A stretch of 64,000 bases of DNA, from assembly GCA_043228905.1 (NCBI GenBank), contig JBHGNT010000007.1, forward strand, positions 22,072,001 through 22,136,000. Direction: 5' to 3'. The stretch comes from Azolla caroliniana. Taxonomy: Eukaryota > Polypodiophyta. A program made the translations under genes and the position numbers. The notes under the pieces were generated by a model. It searched no databases, was not told the origin of the DNA, and worked only from the letters and a program-made list of their open reading frames with translations. Positions 1-10,449 of the stretch are shown here, in pieces (position 1 is the stretch's first letter; every line of letters begins with the position of its first letter).

Positions 1-114
1 CTTGCCCTATGCATGTGATAAATATTTTGATATATTATTTATTTATTTATATGTATCTAAAATCGGATATATTATTTTATGGTTTTCACGTAGTGTGTGG
101 AATACACTATGACA
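1..114 (-). repeat. Element A 3' LTR (partial, cut by window edge)
   Basis: Matches 6388-6501 almost exactly and ends in CA on the plus strand, which is TG at the start of the LTR on the minus strand. The adjacent bases 115-130 read on the minus strand as a purine-rich tract ending GGAGGGGGCGAG, the expected plus-strand primer just before a 3' LTR. Confidence 0.9.
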
Positions 115-3100
115 CTCGCCCCCTCCGAACCCGCACATCCTCCGGTATGTGCCGAAGTTCTCGATTCCTCATATCCGTCTTCACCCAAAGCTTCCTCCGA
201 TTCTCCCCTTATGTCGACTATGAGTTGTAATTCACTTTCTTCGCTTCCCGCATCACCATGGTCTTCGTCCAATTGCTCCTCGTTGTCGGCCTTGGCGTGG
301 ATCACATAGGGTTTGTCGTCGGTCCACTTCTTGAAAATCTTCACCCGCTTCCCGGCTATAGGCACTCGTAGTATTGTTCCATCCAACTCGGACAGTCGGT
401 ACGTTCCGTTGTCGAAGACTTTCCAAACCTCGTATAGCCCGAACCACCTTTTCGCGAATTTCCGCATCGTTGTATGTTGATGGTCCAAACTACTGTCATA
501 GACGATCACCCAATCTCCTTCTTCAATCCTCCTCGGTCGTAGTCGGTGCTTTGTGTCGAGCCGGCTTTTGTTCCGGAATCGTGCTTCTTGTTGTCGGGGT
601 ATTGCTTCCGCTATGTCTGCCGGTCTTCCCTCTAGTTGTCGTATCCGGACTACTAGTAGTTCTTCCCGGCTCATCTCTTCCTTCCACGGTAGCACTGTCC
701 ACGTTGCGATCGTGGTTTCCGTCGGCATTACCGGTGCTTGTCCGGTCATGAGTTCTGCCGGCATGCAACCGGTTACGGAGCTATGCGTCGTCCGATCCGC
801 CCATAGTGCATACGGAAGCATCTGCGGCCAGTCCTTCACCTTTCCATCGCATGCCTTCGCAAGTGCTTTCACGATCGGACTATGTCCTCGTTCGATTTTC
901 CCGTTGGCCTCCGGATTGTATGCCGTTGTCAGCGTTAACCGAACTCCGTGTTTGGCGAAGAATCCCCTAGTTTTGTCCGAGTCGAGTTCTCCCCGGTCCG
1001 CAATCACTTGTCCTACGCACCCGTACCTGCAAAATACTTCCTCCAAAAGAAATTGGCATACCGCGGAACACGTTTTCCTCTAAAGTGCTCGACCTTCTAC
1101 TTGATTCGTGAGATCTTCCCGAGCTAATACCAAGTATTTCTTTTGTCCGATCCCGGTCGGCATGGCCACTATGTCGACTATCCACTTGAAGTTGATTGTC
1201 GGTGAGAATGTCGGATGTAACTGATCTCGATGTCGAACCCCGGAGTAGACTTGACATTTCTCGCAGCTTTCCGTGAACTCCGCGACATCTTTGTACATTT
1301 TCTTCCACCAATATTTTTTCTTGATCTTCACAAATGTTGCCCATGTTCCTCGGTGTCCACCCCAATCGGATTCGTGAAACTCGGACATTATCCGGTTTCG
1401 TTGCTCTTTTGTCCCGACTACTCGAAGTGGTATACCATCCGTTCTTTTCGGCGCCCTCCATATTAATCCGTTTTCCAAGAAGAACTTTTGGACTTGCCTC
1501 TTCTTCCTTCGGATCTCGGCTCTTCTTCCTTTATCGTTTGTTGAGTCCTCGGCCTCTTGTAACATCTTTCCGATCATCAAGCTTTCTCCCTCGTATTCTT
1601 CTTCCCGGAATTCTCGGATTACGTTCACTCGGCATATGTGCTCCGACGCGAAGTAGTCTTCGGAAACTTCTTCATTATCCGATTCGGTTATGTCGTCTCC
1701 GAACCGAGCCCTTGATAACATATCTGCTACCGCGTTGTCCTTCCCCAAGATGTGTCGAACCTCCGGATTAAGCGACTTGACATATGCAACCCACCTTAGC
1801 ATAGCTACATCCGGTATCGTACAACACCGCATCATCCCGAGTATCGGAAGACAATCCATCTCGATCACCACTTCGGCTCCGATCAAATAATCCCGATCCG
1901 ATTTTATCGCTAACATGACTCCCCATAGTTCTCTTTTGACTTGTGCATATCCACGTTGCCTTTCGTTGAGAACCTTTGCTCCGAATCGGATCGGATACCG
2001 CGAACCATCCGAGTCGGCTTGATTGATGACCCACCCGATACCAGTTGGACTTGTATCAACCGTTACTATGATCGGTCGGTCGTAGCTCGGCTTCCTAAGT
2101 GCTTCCGCCCTCCGAAGTGTCTTCTTGAATTTCTTCATGGCTTTGGTGTGTTCCGGTTTCCATTCGAAATTCTTACCTTTCCGCAACAAGTGGTAGAGCG
2201 GGTTCGCTATATGTGCATAGTGCGGAATCCATATGTGATAGAATGCACATGCACCGAGAAACCTTCGAACTTCGGATGTTGACTCGCATATTTCCTCCAT
2301 AGCTTGAATCACATCGATCTTTGTTGGTGACGGTCTTCGGCCGTAGGGCCCACATAGATGTCTGACCACCAATATTTCTTCTTGCCCGAATGCCGATTTC
2401 TCCCCAGAAAGTGTTAGGTGCACATCTTCTAGCTTTCGCAACACTTTCTCGCAATCATGAATATGGTCGACCACGAACTTTCGGCATCCCCGATCATCCA
2501 TAGTCTCATCTTTTTCTTCTACCGCGCATCCTTTCATCGGAATGTCATCGAGGAACGACATCGTTATCTCCAGAATGCAGTCTCGAAGCACCTTGTTCAT
2601 CGCGTTCATCATATGAGCAACCGAGTTTGTCGCTCCTTGTGGTAGTGTGCACATTCGGACTAATCCTATCGGTGTTCGCATGGTTGTGATGTCTCGGCTC
2701 TCCACGGCTAGTTGGAATTGGTCATACCCCGAGTATAGGTCTCCGATGGAGTATATCGCACGACCGGCAAAAGCTTCCGCAAATTCGTCCACTATCGGAC
2801 CGACTCCCGAGTTCCGAATCGTGACCTTATTCACCGGTTGCAAGTCTTGGATAAATCGGAGTGACCCATTCTTCTTCGGAACCGTAAACCATCGATTTGA
2901 GTACGGAGCAGTTGATGGCTCTAGAATCCCCATCGCCACCTTCTCCTTGAGCAAGTCAATGACTTTCGGAATATGCGCTCATGGCACCGGAATCGGCTTC
3001 AGGTTCCACGGTACATGGTCAATCGTGAAGATCACCATCGGCTCCACTATTCTCGGATCGACGCACCCTATCTCCCTTGATGTAAATGCAAACTCTTTGC

Positions 3101-3707
3101 CGTGTTGCTCCAACATCTCGCGAAACCGTTCTTCTTCTTTTCGTAATAGGAACCCACCTCCACCGATCCGAAGTTTCTTCCGGGTCTCATCCGTGGAGGC
3201 ATGTCCGATATCCACGGACCTCCGAAGTGTCGGATCTCCCGAGACTTCTTTCCTCTTTTGTTCGCTATCGGCGGGTAGTGGTCCCGCGGCCGGTTTCACC
3301 TTCTTCTCCACGGTCTTGTATTTCGTACTTACCATTGCTTCTTCTTTGCGGAGCGTATCTGGCTCCATTTTCGCAATGATCTCGTACATCTCGATCGATT
3401 CCACCGAGACTACCCGGTTCCCTTGGCTTTTATCTTCCGCAAGCTCTTCAAGTCGTTGTAGCGTGCTCCCATAGAACACTTCTTCAACTATCCCCATGAT
3501 TTCTTCATCTTCTTTTATTATTGATGCCGAGCGCAACTTATCCTCCACTTGTCGGTATCCTTTCTTCAATCCTCCGGTTACGGTCGTGTACGTAGATGCC
3601 CCATCCGGACCGATTCGTACACGTTTTGCTCCGAGAGTTTTTCTTCTTGTGTGGGGTATCATGACTTCTCGGACTATCACTTCCCCACTCCGCAACAGGC
3701 CGCTTTA
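72..3707 (-). pseudogene. pol: Element A pol: RT, RNase H and integrase
   Basis: The frame encodes a charged linker followed by reverse transcriptase with the core FLDDIPMKG, RNase H, an integrase HHCC zinc region (HESDWGGHRG and CEKCQVY) and an integrase core with IADRG and NPEANGKIERGH. A C-terminal DNA-binding region follows (EEGDWVIVYD). The element copies its RNA and integrates it. In-frame stops TAA at 3705-3707, TGA at 2979-2981 and TAG at 1080-1082 interrupt the frame, with coding similarity continuing on both sides, so this copy is dead. The FLDDIP form of the RT box and the NPEANGKIERGH integrase motif recall Ty3 elements I associate with fungi rather than seed plants. That comparison is from memory. 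The frame ends inside the 3' LTR. Confidence 0.85.
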
Positions 3708-4387
3708 AAAATCCATTCTCACTTGGGACAAGAGTTCCCTCTTGTTCCTTTCGTGATTTGCCGGCACCGTTAGGAATTGGACGGATTTCCCACCGTTTTG
3801 GCTCCGAATTCGCGCAAAAGCCGCACCGCTATCGAGCACCTTCATCTCCATCCCTGATGCCGTGATAAAGGGTTGGCCGAGGATGACGGAATGTGAAACC
3901 TCATCTTGCACGAAGAAATTTTGGTCGATCTCGACATCCCCGATCTTCACCGTCACATCCGGACAAGCCGCAATAGATCTTCCGTTGCTTTGGTGGCCGC
4001 CCGAATCTTCCATCCATGGTTGGTGTTAATAGGCCACTTCCCCTTCCGGTACAACTCCTTGGACATCAAGTTGATCTCCGATCCGTGATCAATCAATGCT
4101 AGCACGGGTTCTTTGATGTTGCCGATTCGGACCGGAGTCTCCGTAGTCGCGCGTGCCCAATGTGGCCTTGTATAGTGGGAGTTCGGAATTTCGTCCTCCA
4201 CTTCGGTGTCGTTCATTAAAACGGTGTTCGCATTCACCCTTGGAGCATTTTCCTCCATACTTTGTCTTTTTCGCTTCACGAGATCCACGAGAAGATCGTG
4301 GAACTCCTTCTTTGCTATTCCGAGTAGCTCTCGAAGCGAGAAATCTACCCGGCTATCCAAGATCCTTTCCTCGAACACTCTTTTCAA
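3705..4387 (-). pseudogene. Element A protease region, frameshifted
   Basis: A retropepsin-like segment contains ALIDHGSEINLMS, where the usual Ty3 active site is D-S/T-G-A/S. Here the second residue is His, which may reduce activity or reflect the family. The C-terminal half (SHSVILGQPFITAS) lies in another frame, so a small indel near 3970 separates the halves. Protease would normally release gag, RT and integrase from the polyprotein. The upstream part is in frame with gag across a TGA at 4508-4510, consistent with one original gag-pol polyprotein. The downstream half shares the frame of the RT. Confidence 0.75.
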
Positions 4388-4507
4388 GTCGGTTTGTTGT
4401 TCTATGTCCGAGGCGAGCTTGAATGCCGGAGTCGCCTTTTCTTTTCCCTTACCTCTGGAGTTCCAGCTTTCCGGTATCTTCGATGGCCCGCCCGCATCCT
4501 CCGTGCG

Positions 4508-5758
4508 TCATCGTTTCTCGTCCACATACACCTTATGCAATTGACACAGGGCGTATACGCTATTCTTGTCGACAGAGCACTCCCATCCCGTAGCTTCCCG
4601 GACGCCTTCCACGGTGCTTCGGATCTCGTTGGAGTCGGTTTTCTCGGTGTTTTCTAGAACTTCCGGCCAAAAAGACGTCTTTGCGCTCGATGACTCCCCG
4701 ACACATATTCCCGCGGTTGTCGCATAGTTGCTTCTTGCCGCCAATTCCTCCTCGAGCACCTTCTTCATGCCACCTTTCCAGAAGTTCGGTCGAAGTGGCT
4801 TCCGAGAGTTCATCGAATGAATCTGGTTTCCCTCGTAGTAGATGAGATCCCGCCGTAGTGCCTCCTTATGCTCGTCGGAATCCCTCCGATTGTGTTCGGC
4901 GCTATCGCACCATATGCACCGTCGGTCCGTATACTTGGAGCTTGTGGGGCGGTCATCCGACTTCTTCACCATCGCGATCTTCAGATTCTCCATCTCCTTC
5001 AATAGTTGCTCCACCGTAGATGCATCAATCCCCTTCTCGGTTGTAGTCTCCCGAGCCCTCGGTTGATGGTCTTCCAATCCGGTTCTCGGTTTCGGAATCG
5101 GTTTCGGAATCGGTTCCGAAACCCTCTTTTCCTCGTTGGCAAGCCATTGCCCCCTCTTTGTGTATCGCGCGACGATATCCCGCACGCTTTCCCATGTTTT
5201 GGTGAGGCCACTCTCCGTGGTCGTGTCCTCCAAGAGCACTCCGAGATCTTTCCGGTCCCGGACGTCCACGGCTCGCAAGAACATGATCACCTTGTCCGGT
5301 ACGAGGATAGCTTGATCTCTTGCGGACAACCTCCCGAACCGGCTTTCGAATGCTGAAAACACATCAACGACCTTCAATCCCTTGTCCGGCGTCTCCACCC
5401 AATCTTCGAATCCCCTTCGCATCGCCTTGGAGGAATCCTCGATGGCGAACGTCCTCTTTAGCTCTTCTTCAAACGCCTCCCATGTCGGATTTTGTTGTCG
5501 TAGCCCATGGATGCTTGCTTGAAGCCCGTCGGTCGCCACCCGGTTGAAGGACGTCACTTGCAATCCTTCCGATATTCCGCACCGTAGCATCTCTGCCTTG
5601 TAGTCCTGAAGATACCGCGACGCGTCTTTCCCGTTGAATTGCCCGTTTCGTTGCACGAGCCGCTCCACTGATGCCGCTATCTCCGACATCGCGTGTTGTT
5701 CTTGTAGCATGCGCTCGAACATCATCATCATGTTGCTAGCCTCCGGTTGATTTTCCAT
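4508..5758 (-). CDS. gag: Element A gag
   Basis: 416-residue capsid-type protein, the first reading frame after the primer site. It starts with a Met-rich leader (ENQPEASNMMMMFERML), then a retrotransposon gag core with WEAFEEELKRTFAI, and ends with a degenerate zinc-knuckle-like segment (CIWCDSAEHNRRDSDEH). PIPKPIPKPR is a short Pro-Lys repeat near residue 220. The stop is TGA, probably from CGA, and coding continues in the same frame into the protease, so the native product was likely gag-pol. The gag N-terminus of element D is clearly related (VERVVDRVGRFNG against VERLVQRNGQFNG), which ties A and D to one lineage. Confidence 0.8.
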   Translation of the reverse strand: MENQPEASNMMMMFERMLQEQHAMSEIAASVERLVQRNGQFNGKDASRYLQDYKAEMLRCGISEGLQVTSFNRVATDGLQASIHGLRQQNPTWEAFEEELKRTFAIEDSSKAMRRGFEDWVETPDKGLKVVDVFSAFESRFGRLSARDQAILVPDKVIMFLRAVDVRDRKDLGVLLEDTTTESGLTKTWESVRDIVARYTKRGQWLANEEKRVSEPIPKPIPKPRTGLEDHQPRARETTTEKGIDASTVEQLLKEMENLKIAMVKKSDDRPTSSKYTDRRCIWCDSAEHNRRDSDEHKEALRRDLIYYEGNQIHSMNSRKPLRPNFWKGGMKKVLEEELAARSNYATTAGICVGESSSAKTSFWPEVLENTEKTDSNEIRSTVEGVREATGWECSVDKNSVYALCQLHKVYVDEKR

Positions 5759-5776
5759 CTCCTTGCCACCCGGTCT

Positions 5777-5793
5777 TCACGTCGGGTTTACCA
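5777..5793 (-). promoter_or_regulatory. Element A primer-binding site, tRNA-Trp-like
   Basis: On the minus strand, three bases after the LTR end, the sequence TGGTAAACCCGACGTGA resembles the complement of the tRNA-Trp 3' end used by avian retroviruses (TGGTGACCCCGACGTGA), with mismatches. Element D has a similar site. The primer identity is inference. Confidence 0.6.
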
Positions 5794-5797
5794 ACTG

Positions 5798-6501
5798 TGT
5801 CGTGCCTTTCGGCTCCGGATCATTGCGTGAGTCGGGTGGGAACCGCCGAGGTTTTGGACTAGGAGGAAGAGGAATACAACTTAAGGCTAGTTATGAATAG
5901 TAGAAAGAGAAGTAAGATAACAATCTCGTGAATCCCACGAGTTTAGTGTATTTAAAACAATATTTAGATTATAAGAGTAATTTAGATGGCAAAATTCGTG
6001 AATCCCACGAATATATTAGATTGATCAATCCTTGTATATTAATCAACAACCTTATACATATTTCTCTCCTCCTTATATAAAGATGGAAGAGGCTAAGCAT
6101 GGCTTCATGCTTTTTCACCAAAAGTGTCCATGCACACTAAATGTGCATGTGATGCTTTGTCATTTCCTAAGTATAGGGCTCATGCACGCTAGATGCGCAT
6201 GAGTCACTTTTAATGTCACGTGTAAATAAAATATTCACACCCTAAAGAATACATGATTTTTACCTTTTAATAAAGGTATGTGTAAATAAAGGTCTTATAC
6301 GTATTAAATCTATATGTATAACACTAAAGATAAGTTATTACAATGGTAAAATTGAGGTTTATCTACGTGGAGGTGTAGGGTTTGAATCTTGCCCTATGCA
6401 TGTGATAAATATTTTGATATATTAGTTATTTATTTATATGTATCTAAAATCGGATATATTATTTTATGGTTTTCACGTAGTGTGTGGAATACACTACGAC
6501 A
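5798..6501 (-). repeat. Element A 5' LTR
   Basis: 704 bp, TG...CA ends. A minus-strand TATATAA lies near 6073-6079 and could be the promoter. The start at 5798 is set by the CACGACA end next to the primer site, and the other end by the match to bases 1-114. No gene lies in it. Confidence 0.85.
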
Positions 6502-6523
6502 ACGTAATGTTTCTTTTGTGCAT

Positions 6524-6594
6524 GGGTGTATAGCTTAGCGGGAGAGCAATGGGCTGCAATCTGGTAGGTCGCCGGTTCAACCCCGGTTGCGCCA
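6524..6594 (+). tRNA. tRNA-Cys(GCA)-like unit, probably pseudo
   Basis: First array unit. The anticodon loop is CTGCAAT, giving GCA, and the T arm GCCGGTTCAACCCCGGT is nearly perfect. The acceptor stem pairs poorly and the D arm is altered (TAGCTTAGCGGGAGAGCA), so function is doubtful. Confidence 0.35.
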
Positions 6595-7722
6595 TTTCTG
6601 TTCAAGGAGATTGTGTGTGCCATATACCTCATAGATTGAAGATATCACGTACATGAATAGATGGAGGTTTGTGTGTAAAAGTACATAATCATTCAACTAA
6701 AGGAGTCAATGGAAAGTTTGATGTGATATTTCTTTTATGGGCGGGTGTATATTTAATTGGTAGAGCAATCGACTGCAATACGATACGTCACTGGTTGAAT
6801 CCTGGCTACCTTCTGATTCAAGGAAATGTCCCAAAGGACATGATAATTCGACTATACTTCTTCTATATGAATCACTGGAGGTTTGCAAGGTAATGTTTTT
6901 TGTGTGCGTGGGTCTGAAGTTCAGTGATACAACAATCGGCGTCAATCTAATAGGTCATTACTTCAACCCCGGGCGACCCCTAATTCTAAGAGGTGAGGTA
7001 ACATTCGAAAGGAAGTCTAGATTTCATGTACATGAATTGATGGAAGTGTCTGAAATGTCATAATAATTCGACTGGATATCTAGTAGATGAATGAATAGTA
7101 GATTGCGACGTAATGTTTCTTTTGTGTGTGGGTTTATAGCTTAGTGGTAGAGCAATCAGATGCAGTCTGATAGGTCATTGGTTCAACCCCGATTGCGCCC
7201 TCCTTATTCAAGGAGATTGTGTGTGCCATATACATAATAGAGTGAAGATATCATGTACATGAATAGATGGAGGTTCGTGTGTAAAACGACATAATCATTC
7301 CACTAGAAGACTGTTGTACATGAATCAATTGAATGTTTGATGTGATATTTCTTTTTTGGCCGGGTGTATATGTAAGCGGTAGAGCAATCGGCTATAGTAC
7401 GATAGGTCACAGGTTGAACCTTGGCTGCCTTCTAATTCAAGGAGATGTCAGAAACGAGATAATAATTCGACTCTACTTCTTCTATATAAACCAATGGAGG
7501 CTTGCAACGTAATCTTTCTTTTGTGCGCAAGTGTAAAGTTCAATGCTAGAGCGATCGATTACAGCCTGATAGGGCACTAGTTTAGTGCTACAGCAATCGG
7601 CGTCAGTTTGATATGTCACTAGTTCAACCCCGGGTGATCCCTAATTCTAAGAGGTGAGTTGGCTTTCTAAATGAAGTTTAGATTCTATGTGAATGAATCG
7701 ATGGAATTATTCTTTTGTGTGT

Positions 7723-7793
7723 GGATGTGTAGCTCAGTGGTAGAGCAATCAGCTGCAGTCCGATAGGTCACCGGTTCAACCCCGGTTGCGCCC
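7723..7793 (+). tRNA. tRNA-Cys(GCA)-like unit
   Basis: One of the better-preserved units. The D arm GCTCAGTGGTAGAGC pairs, the loop CTGCAGT gives anticodon GCA, and the T arm ACCGG-TTCAACC-CCGGT pairs fully. The acceptor stem GGATGTG/TGCGCCC has mismatches. A short T run follows at 7794-7797, a possible Pol III terminator. Confidence 0.4.
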
Positions 7794-9198
7794 TTTTGAT
7801 TTGAGGAGATTGTGTCTGCCATATACCTAATCGAGTGAAGATATGATGTACATGAATCAATGCATTTTTTGATATGATATTTCTTTTGTGGCCGGCTATA
7901 TATGTCAGTTGTAGAGCAATCGGTTGTAGTACGATAGGTCACTGGTTGAATCCTAGCTACCTTCTGATTCAAGGAAATGTCCCAAAGGACATGATAATTC
8001 GACTATACTTCTTCTATATGAATCACTAGAGGTTTGCACTGTAATGTTTTTTGTGTGCGTGGGTCTAAAGTTCAATGATACAACAATCGACGTTAGTTTG
8101 ATAGGTCACTAGTTCAACCCCAGGTGAGCCCTAATTCTAAGAGGTGAGGTGGCTTTCAAAATGAAGTTTAGATTTCATGTGCATGAATCGATGGAAGTGT
8201 CCAAACTCTCATAATAATTCGATTGGATATCTAGTAGATCAATGAATGGTGGATTGCGACTTAATGTTTCTTTTGTGCATGGGTTTATAGCTCAATTCTA
8301 CAACAATCGATTGCAATCTTCTAGGTCATCGGTTTAACCCCGGTTGCGCCCTTTCTATTCAAGGATATTATGTGTGCCATATACCTAATAGAGTGAAGAT
8401 ATCACATAAATGAATAGGTGGAGGTTCGTGTGTAAAACCCCAACTGAGGCCTAATTCTAAGAGTTGAGTTGCCTTTCGAAACGAAGTCTAGATTTCATGT
8501 ATATGAATAGATGGAAGTGTCCAAAATCACCTAATAATTCGACTCGATGTCTAGTAGATGAATGAATGTTGGATGGCCATGTAAAGCTACTTTTGTGTTG
8601 GTGTATACTTCTGTGGTAGAGCAATAGGGTACAATCTGATAGATCACTAGTTCAACCCCAATTGCACCATTATTCAAAGAGATGGTGGGTGCCATTTACC
8701 TAATAGAGTGAAGATATCACGTACATGAATAGATGGAGGTGTGTAAATAGATATAATCATTTGATTAGAAGATTTTTGTATATGAATAAATAGAATGTTG
8801 GACGGGATATTTCTTTTGTCGCCGGGTGTATATGTCAGTGGTACAGAGCAATCGGCCATAGTACGATAGGTCACCAGTTCAACTCTGGCTACTTTCTGAT
8901 TAAAGGAGATGTCTGAAACGACATAATAATTCGACTTTACTTCTTCTATATGAATCACTAGAGGTTTGCAACGAAATGTTTCTTTTGTGCGTGGGTGTAA
9001 AGTTCAGTGCTAGAGCGATTGGCTACAGTCTAATAGGGCACTAGTTCAACCCCAGTTGAGCCCTAATTTTAAGAGCTAACGTGCCTTTCGAAATGATGTC
9101 TAGAAATCATGGAAGTGTCCGAAATCACATAAAAATTCAACTGGATTTCTAGTAAATGAATGAATTCCAGATTGCGACATAAAGCTACTTTTGTGCGT

Positions 9199-9269
9199 GG
9201 GTGTATAGCTCAGAGGTAGAGCAATCAGCTGTAGTCCGATAGGTCACCGGTTCAACCCCGGTTGCACCC
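9199..9269 (+). tRNA. tRNA-Cys-body unit with GTA anticodon
   Basis: The acceptor arms GGGTGTA and TGCACCC pair at all seven positions (one G-T), and the D and T arms also pair. The loop CTGTAGT gives anticodon GTA, the tyrosine anticodon, on a body that otherwise resembles tRNA-Cys. The anticodon stem has one mismatch. It may be a mutated copy of the Cys-type unit. Confidence 0.35.
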
Positions 9270-9931
9270 TAATTCAAGGAGATGGTTGGTGCCATCTACC
9301 AAATAGAGTGAAGATTTCATGTACATGAATCGATGGAGGTGTGCGAAACGACATATTCATTCGACTAGACCTCTTGGACATGAATCAATGGAGATTTCGA
9401 TGTGATATTTCCTTTGCGGCCGGGTGTATATATTTGTGGTAGAGCAATCGGCTATAGTACGATAGGTCACTTGTTCAACCCCGGATGCCTCCTTATTTAA
9501 GGAGATGTCCAGAATGACATAATAATTAGTGTGGACTTTTTCTATAGGAATGAGTGGTATTTTGCAACGTAATGTTTCTTTTGTGCGCGTGTGTAAATTT
9601 CAATGCTAGAGCAATCGGGTAGAGTGTTTCAGGTCACAAGATTTCATGTAGATGAATCGATGGAGGTGTGCGAATTCAGCGGGGTTGAGCCCTGATTCTA
9701 AGATGTACATGAATCGATGGAAGGGTCCGAAATCACATAATAATTCAACTGAATGACTAGTAGATGAACGAATGGTGGATTGCGACGTAATATTTCTTTT
9801 GTGCATGGGTGTATGGCTTAGTGTTAGAGAAATCAGTTGTAGCCCGATAGGTCGGGTGCCATTCCAAATGAACTCTAGATTTCATGTACATGAATCCATG
9901 AAAGTGTCCAAAATCACATAATAATTCGAAT

Positions 9932-10350
9932 TGTTATTCTCTGACCGGACAAGGTCTAACACAAGGTGTCACGGAGACACTTCACCAAAGGGTGATTACG
10001 GCATAGGATTAAGATTCAACGATTACACCGACTTACGTAGGTTACACGATTAAAGTGCTTTGGTTAATTACACGCGTAAGATATAACAGTAAGTACAGAA
10101 CGGAAATCAACACAGAAGTATAAACACCATATGCTCTATTAATTATCCGCTGTGATTACAATGGGGTCCGGGCCTTTAAATAGGTTTCCGGCCCGTAGTA
10201 CAAAACGGTGCCTATCGCATCTATTCGGGATCCGTCCGGATCTGGAACGGCATACCGTTTCCAGTCCGTCCGTCCACACTATGCTTCTTTACAACCATAC
10301 TTAATTAACTCCTTCACTCCGTATTTTGGACTCCTTGCCGGCCGGTAACA
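9932..10350 (-). repeat. Element B 3' LTR
   Basis: 419 bp with TG...CA ends. It carries a minus-strand TATTTAAA at about 10174-10183 as a possible core promoter. It differs from 19696-20114 at three positions. Confidence 0.95.
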
Positions 10351-10375
10351 CATGGCACGCCCGTGGGACAGTACC
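10351..10375 (-). other. Conserved hairpin in place of the polypurine tract, element B
   Basis: The bases next to the 3' LTR are not purine-rich. On the minus strand they hold GGTAC and GTGCC arms around GTCCCACGGGC. The same segment next to the element C LTR (21284-21308) has GGCAC/GTGCC arms, so pairing is kept despite base change. Confidence 0.5.
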
Positions 10376-10449
10376 TTGTACGTCGAACCCTTCTCGGCCC
10401 CTTCATTGTTCACCCAGATAGTCCAAAATACTTTATTCCAGAGTTTCAA

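Larger units (their letters stand above)
1..6501 (-). mobile_element. Element A: Ty3 LTR retrotransposon, decayed
   Basis: Minus-strand element with its 5' LTR at 5798-6501 and the inner 114 bp of its 3' LTR at 1-114; the rest lies outside the window. Order on the minus strand is LTR, primer site, gag, protease, RT, RNase H, integrase, purine tract, LTR. One reading frame from 5758 to 72 would encode gag-pol. It is broken by TGA (4508-4510), a frameshift near 3970, TAA (3705-3707), TGA (2979-2981) and TAG (1080-1082). The overlapping parts of the two LTRs differ at 2 of 114 positions. The right flank is the tRNA-like array. Confidence 0.9.
6507..9926 (+). repeat. tRNA-Cys-like tandem array, block 1
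   Basis: About twenty degenerate tRNA-like units recur on the plus strand, starting for example at 6524, 6743, 6910, 7130, 7362, 7529, 7723, 7895, 8060 and 8280. Each shows the A-box-like TAGCTCAGTGGTAGAGCAAT and B-box-like GGTTCAACCCCGG. Spacers of 95-165 bp are also repeated (for example ATGAATCGATGGAAGTGTCC and TAATGTTTCTTTTGTG). Three unit types alternate: a Cys-like type with loop CTGCAGT, a type with CTATAGT, and a type with CGTCAGT. Together they form a higher-order repeat of about 600 bp. Most units have stem mismatches or truncations. No protein gene lies in this block. Confidence 0.85.

Noticed and set aside
97-3474. Open frames of 60-275 codons on the plus strand across element A
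   Set aside because: They lie opposite well-supported pol coding and encode no domains. They are shadows of a strongly biased composition.
6910-6980. Array units with loop CGTCAGT read as opal suppressor tRNAs (anticodon TCA)
   Set aside because: Position 33 is not T and other stems are damaged, so decoding is unlikely.
6507-9926. Evenly spaced repeats could be taken for a CRISPR array
   Set aside because: Units are about 70 bp, diverged, fold like tRNA, and the spacers are themselves repeated. The setting is eukaryotic.
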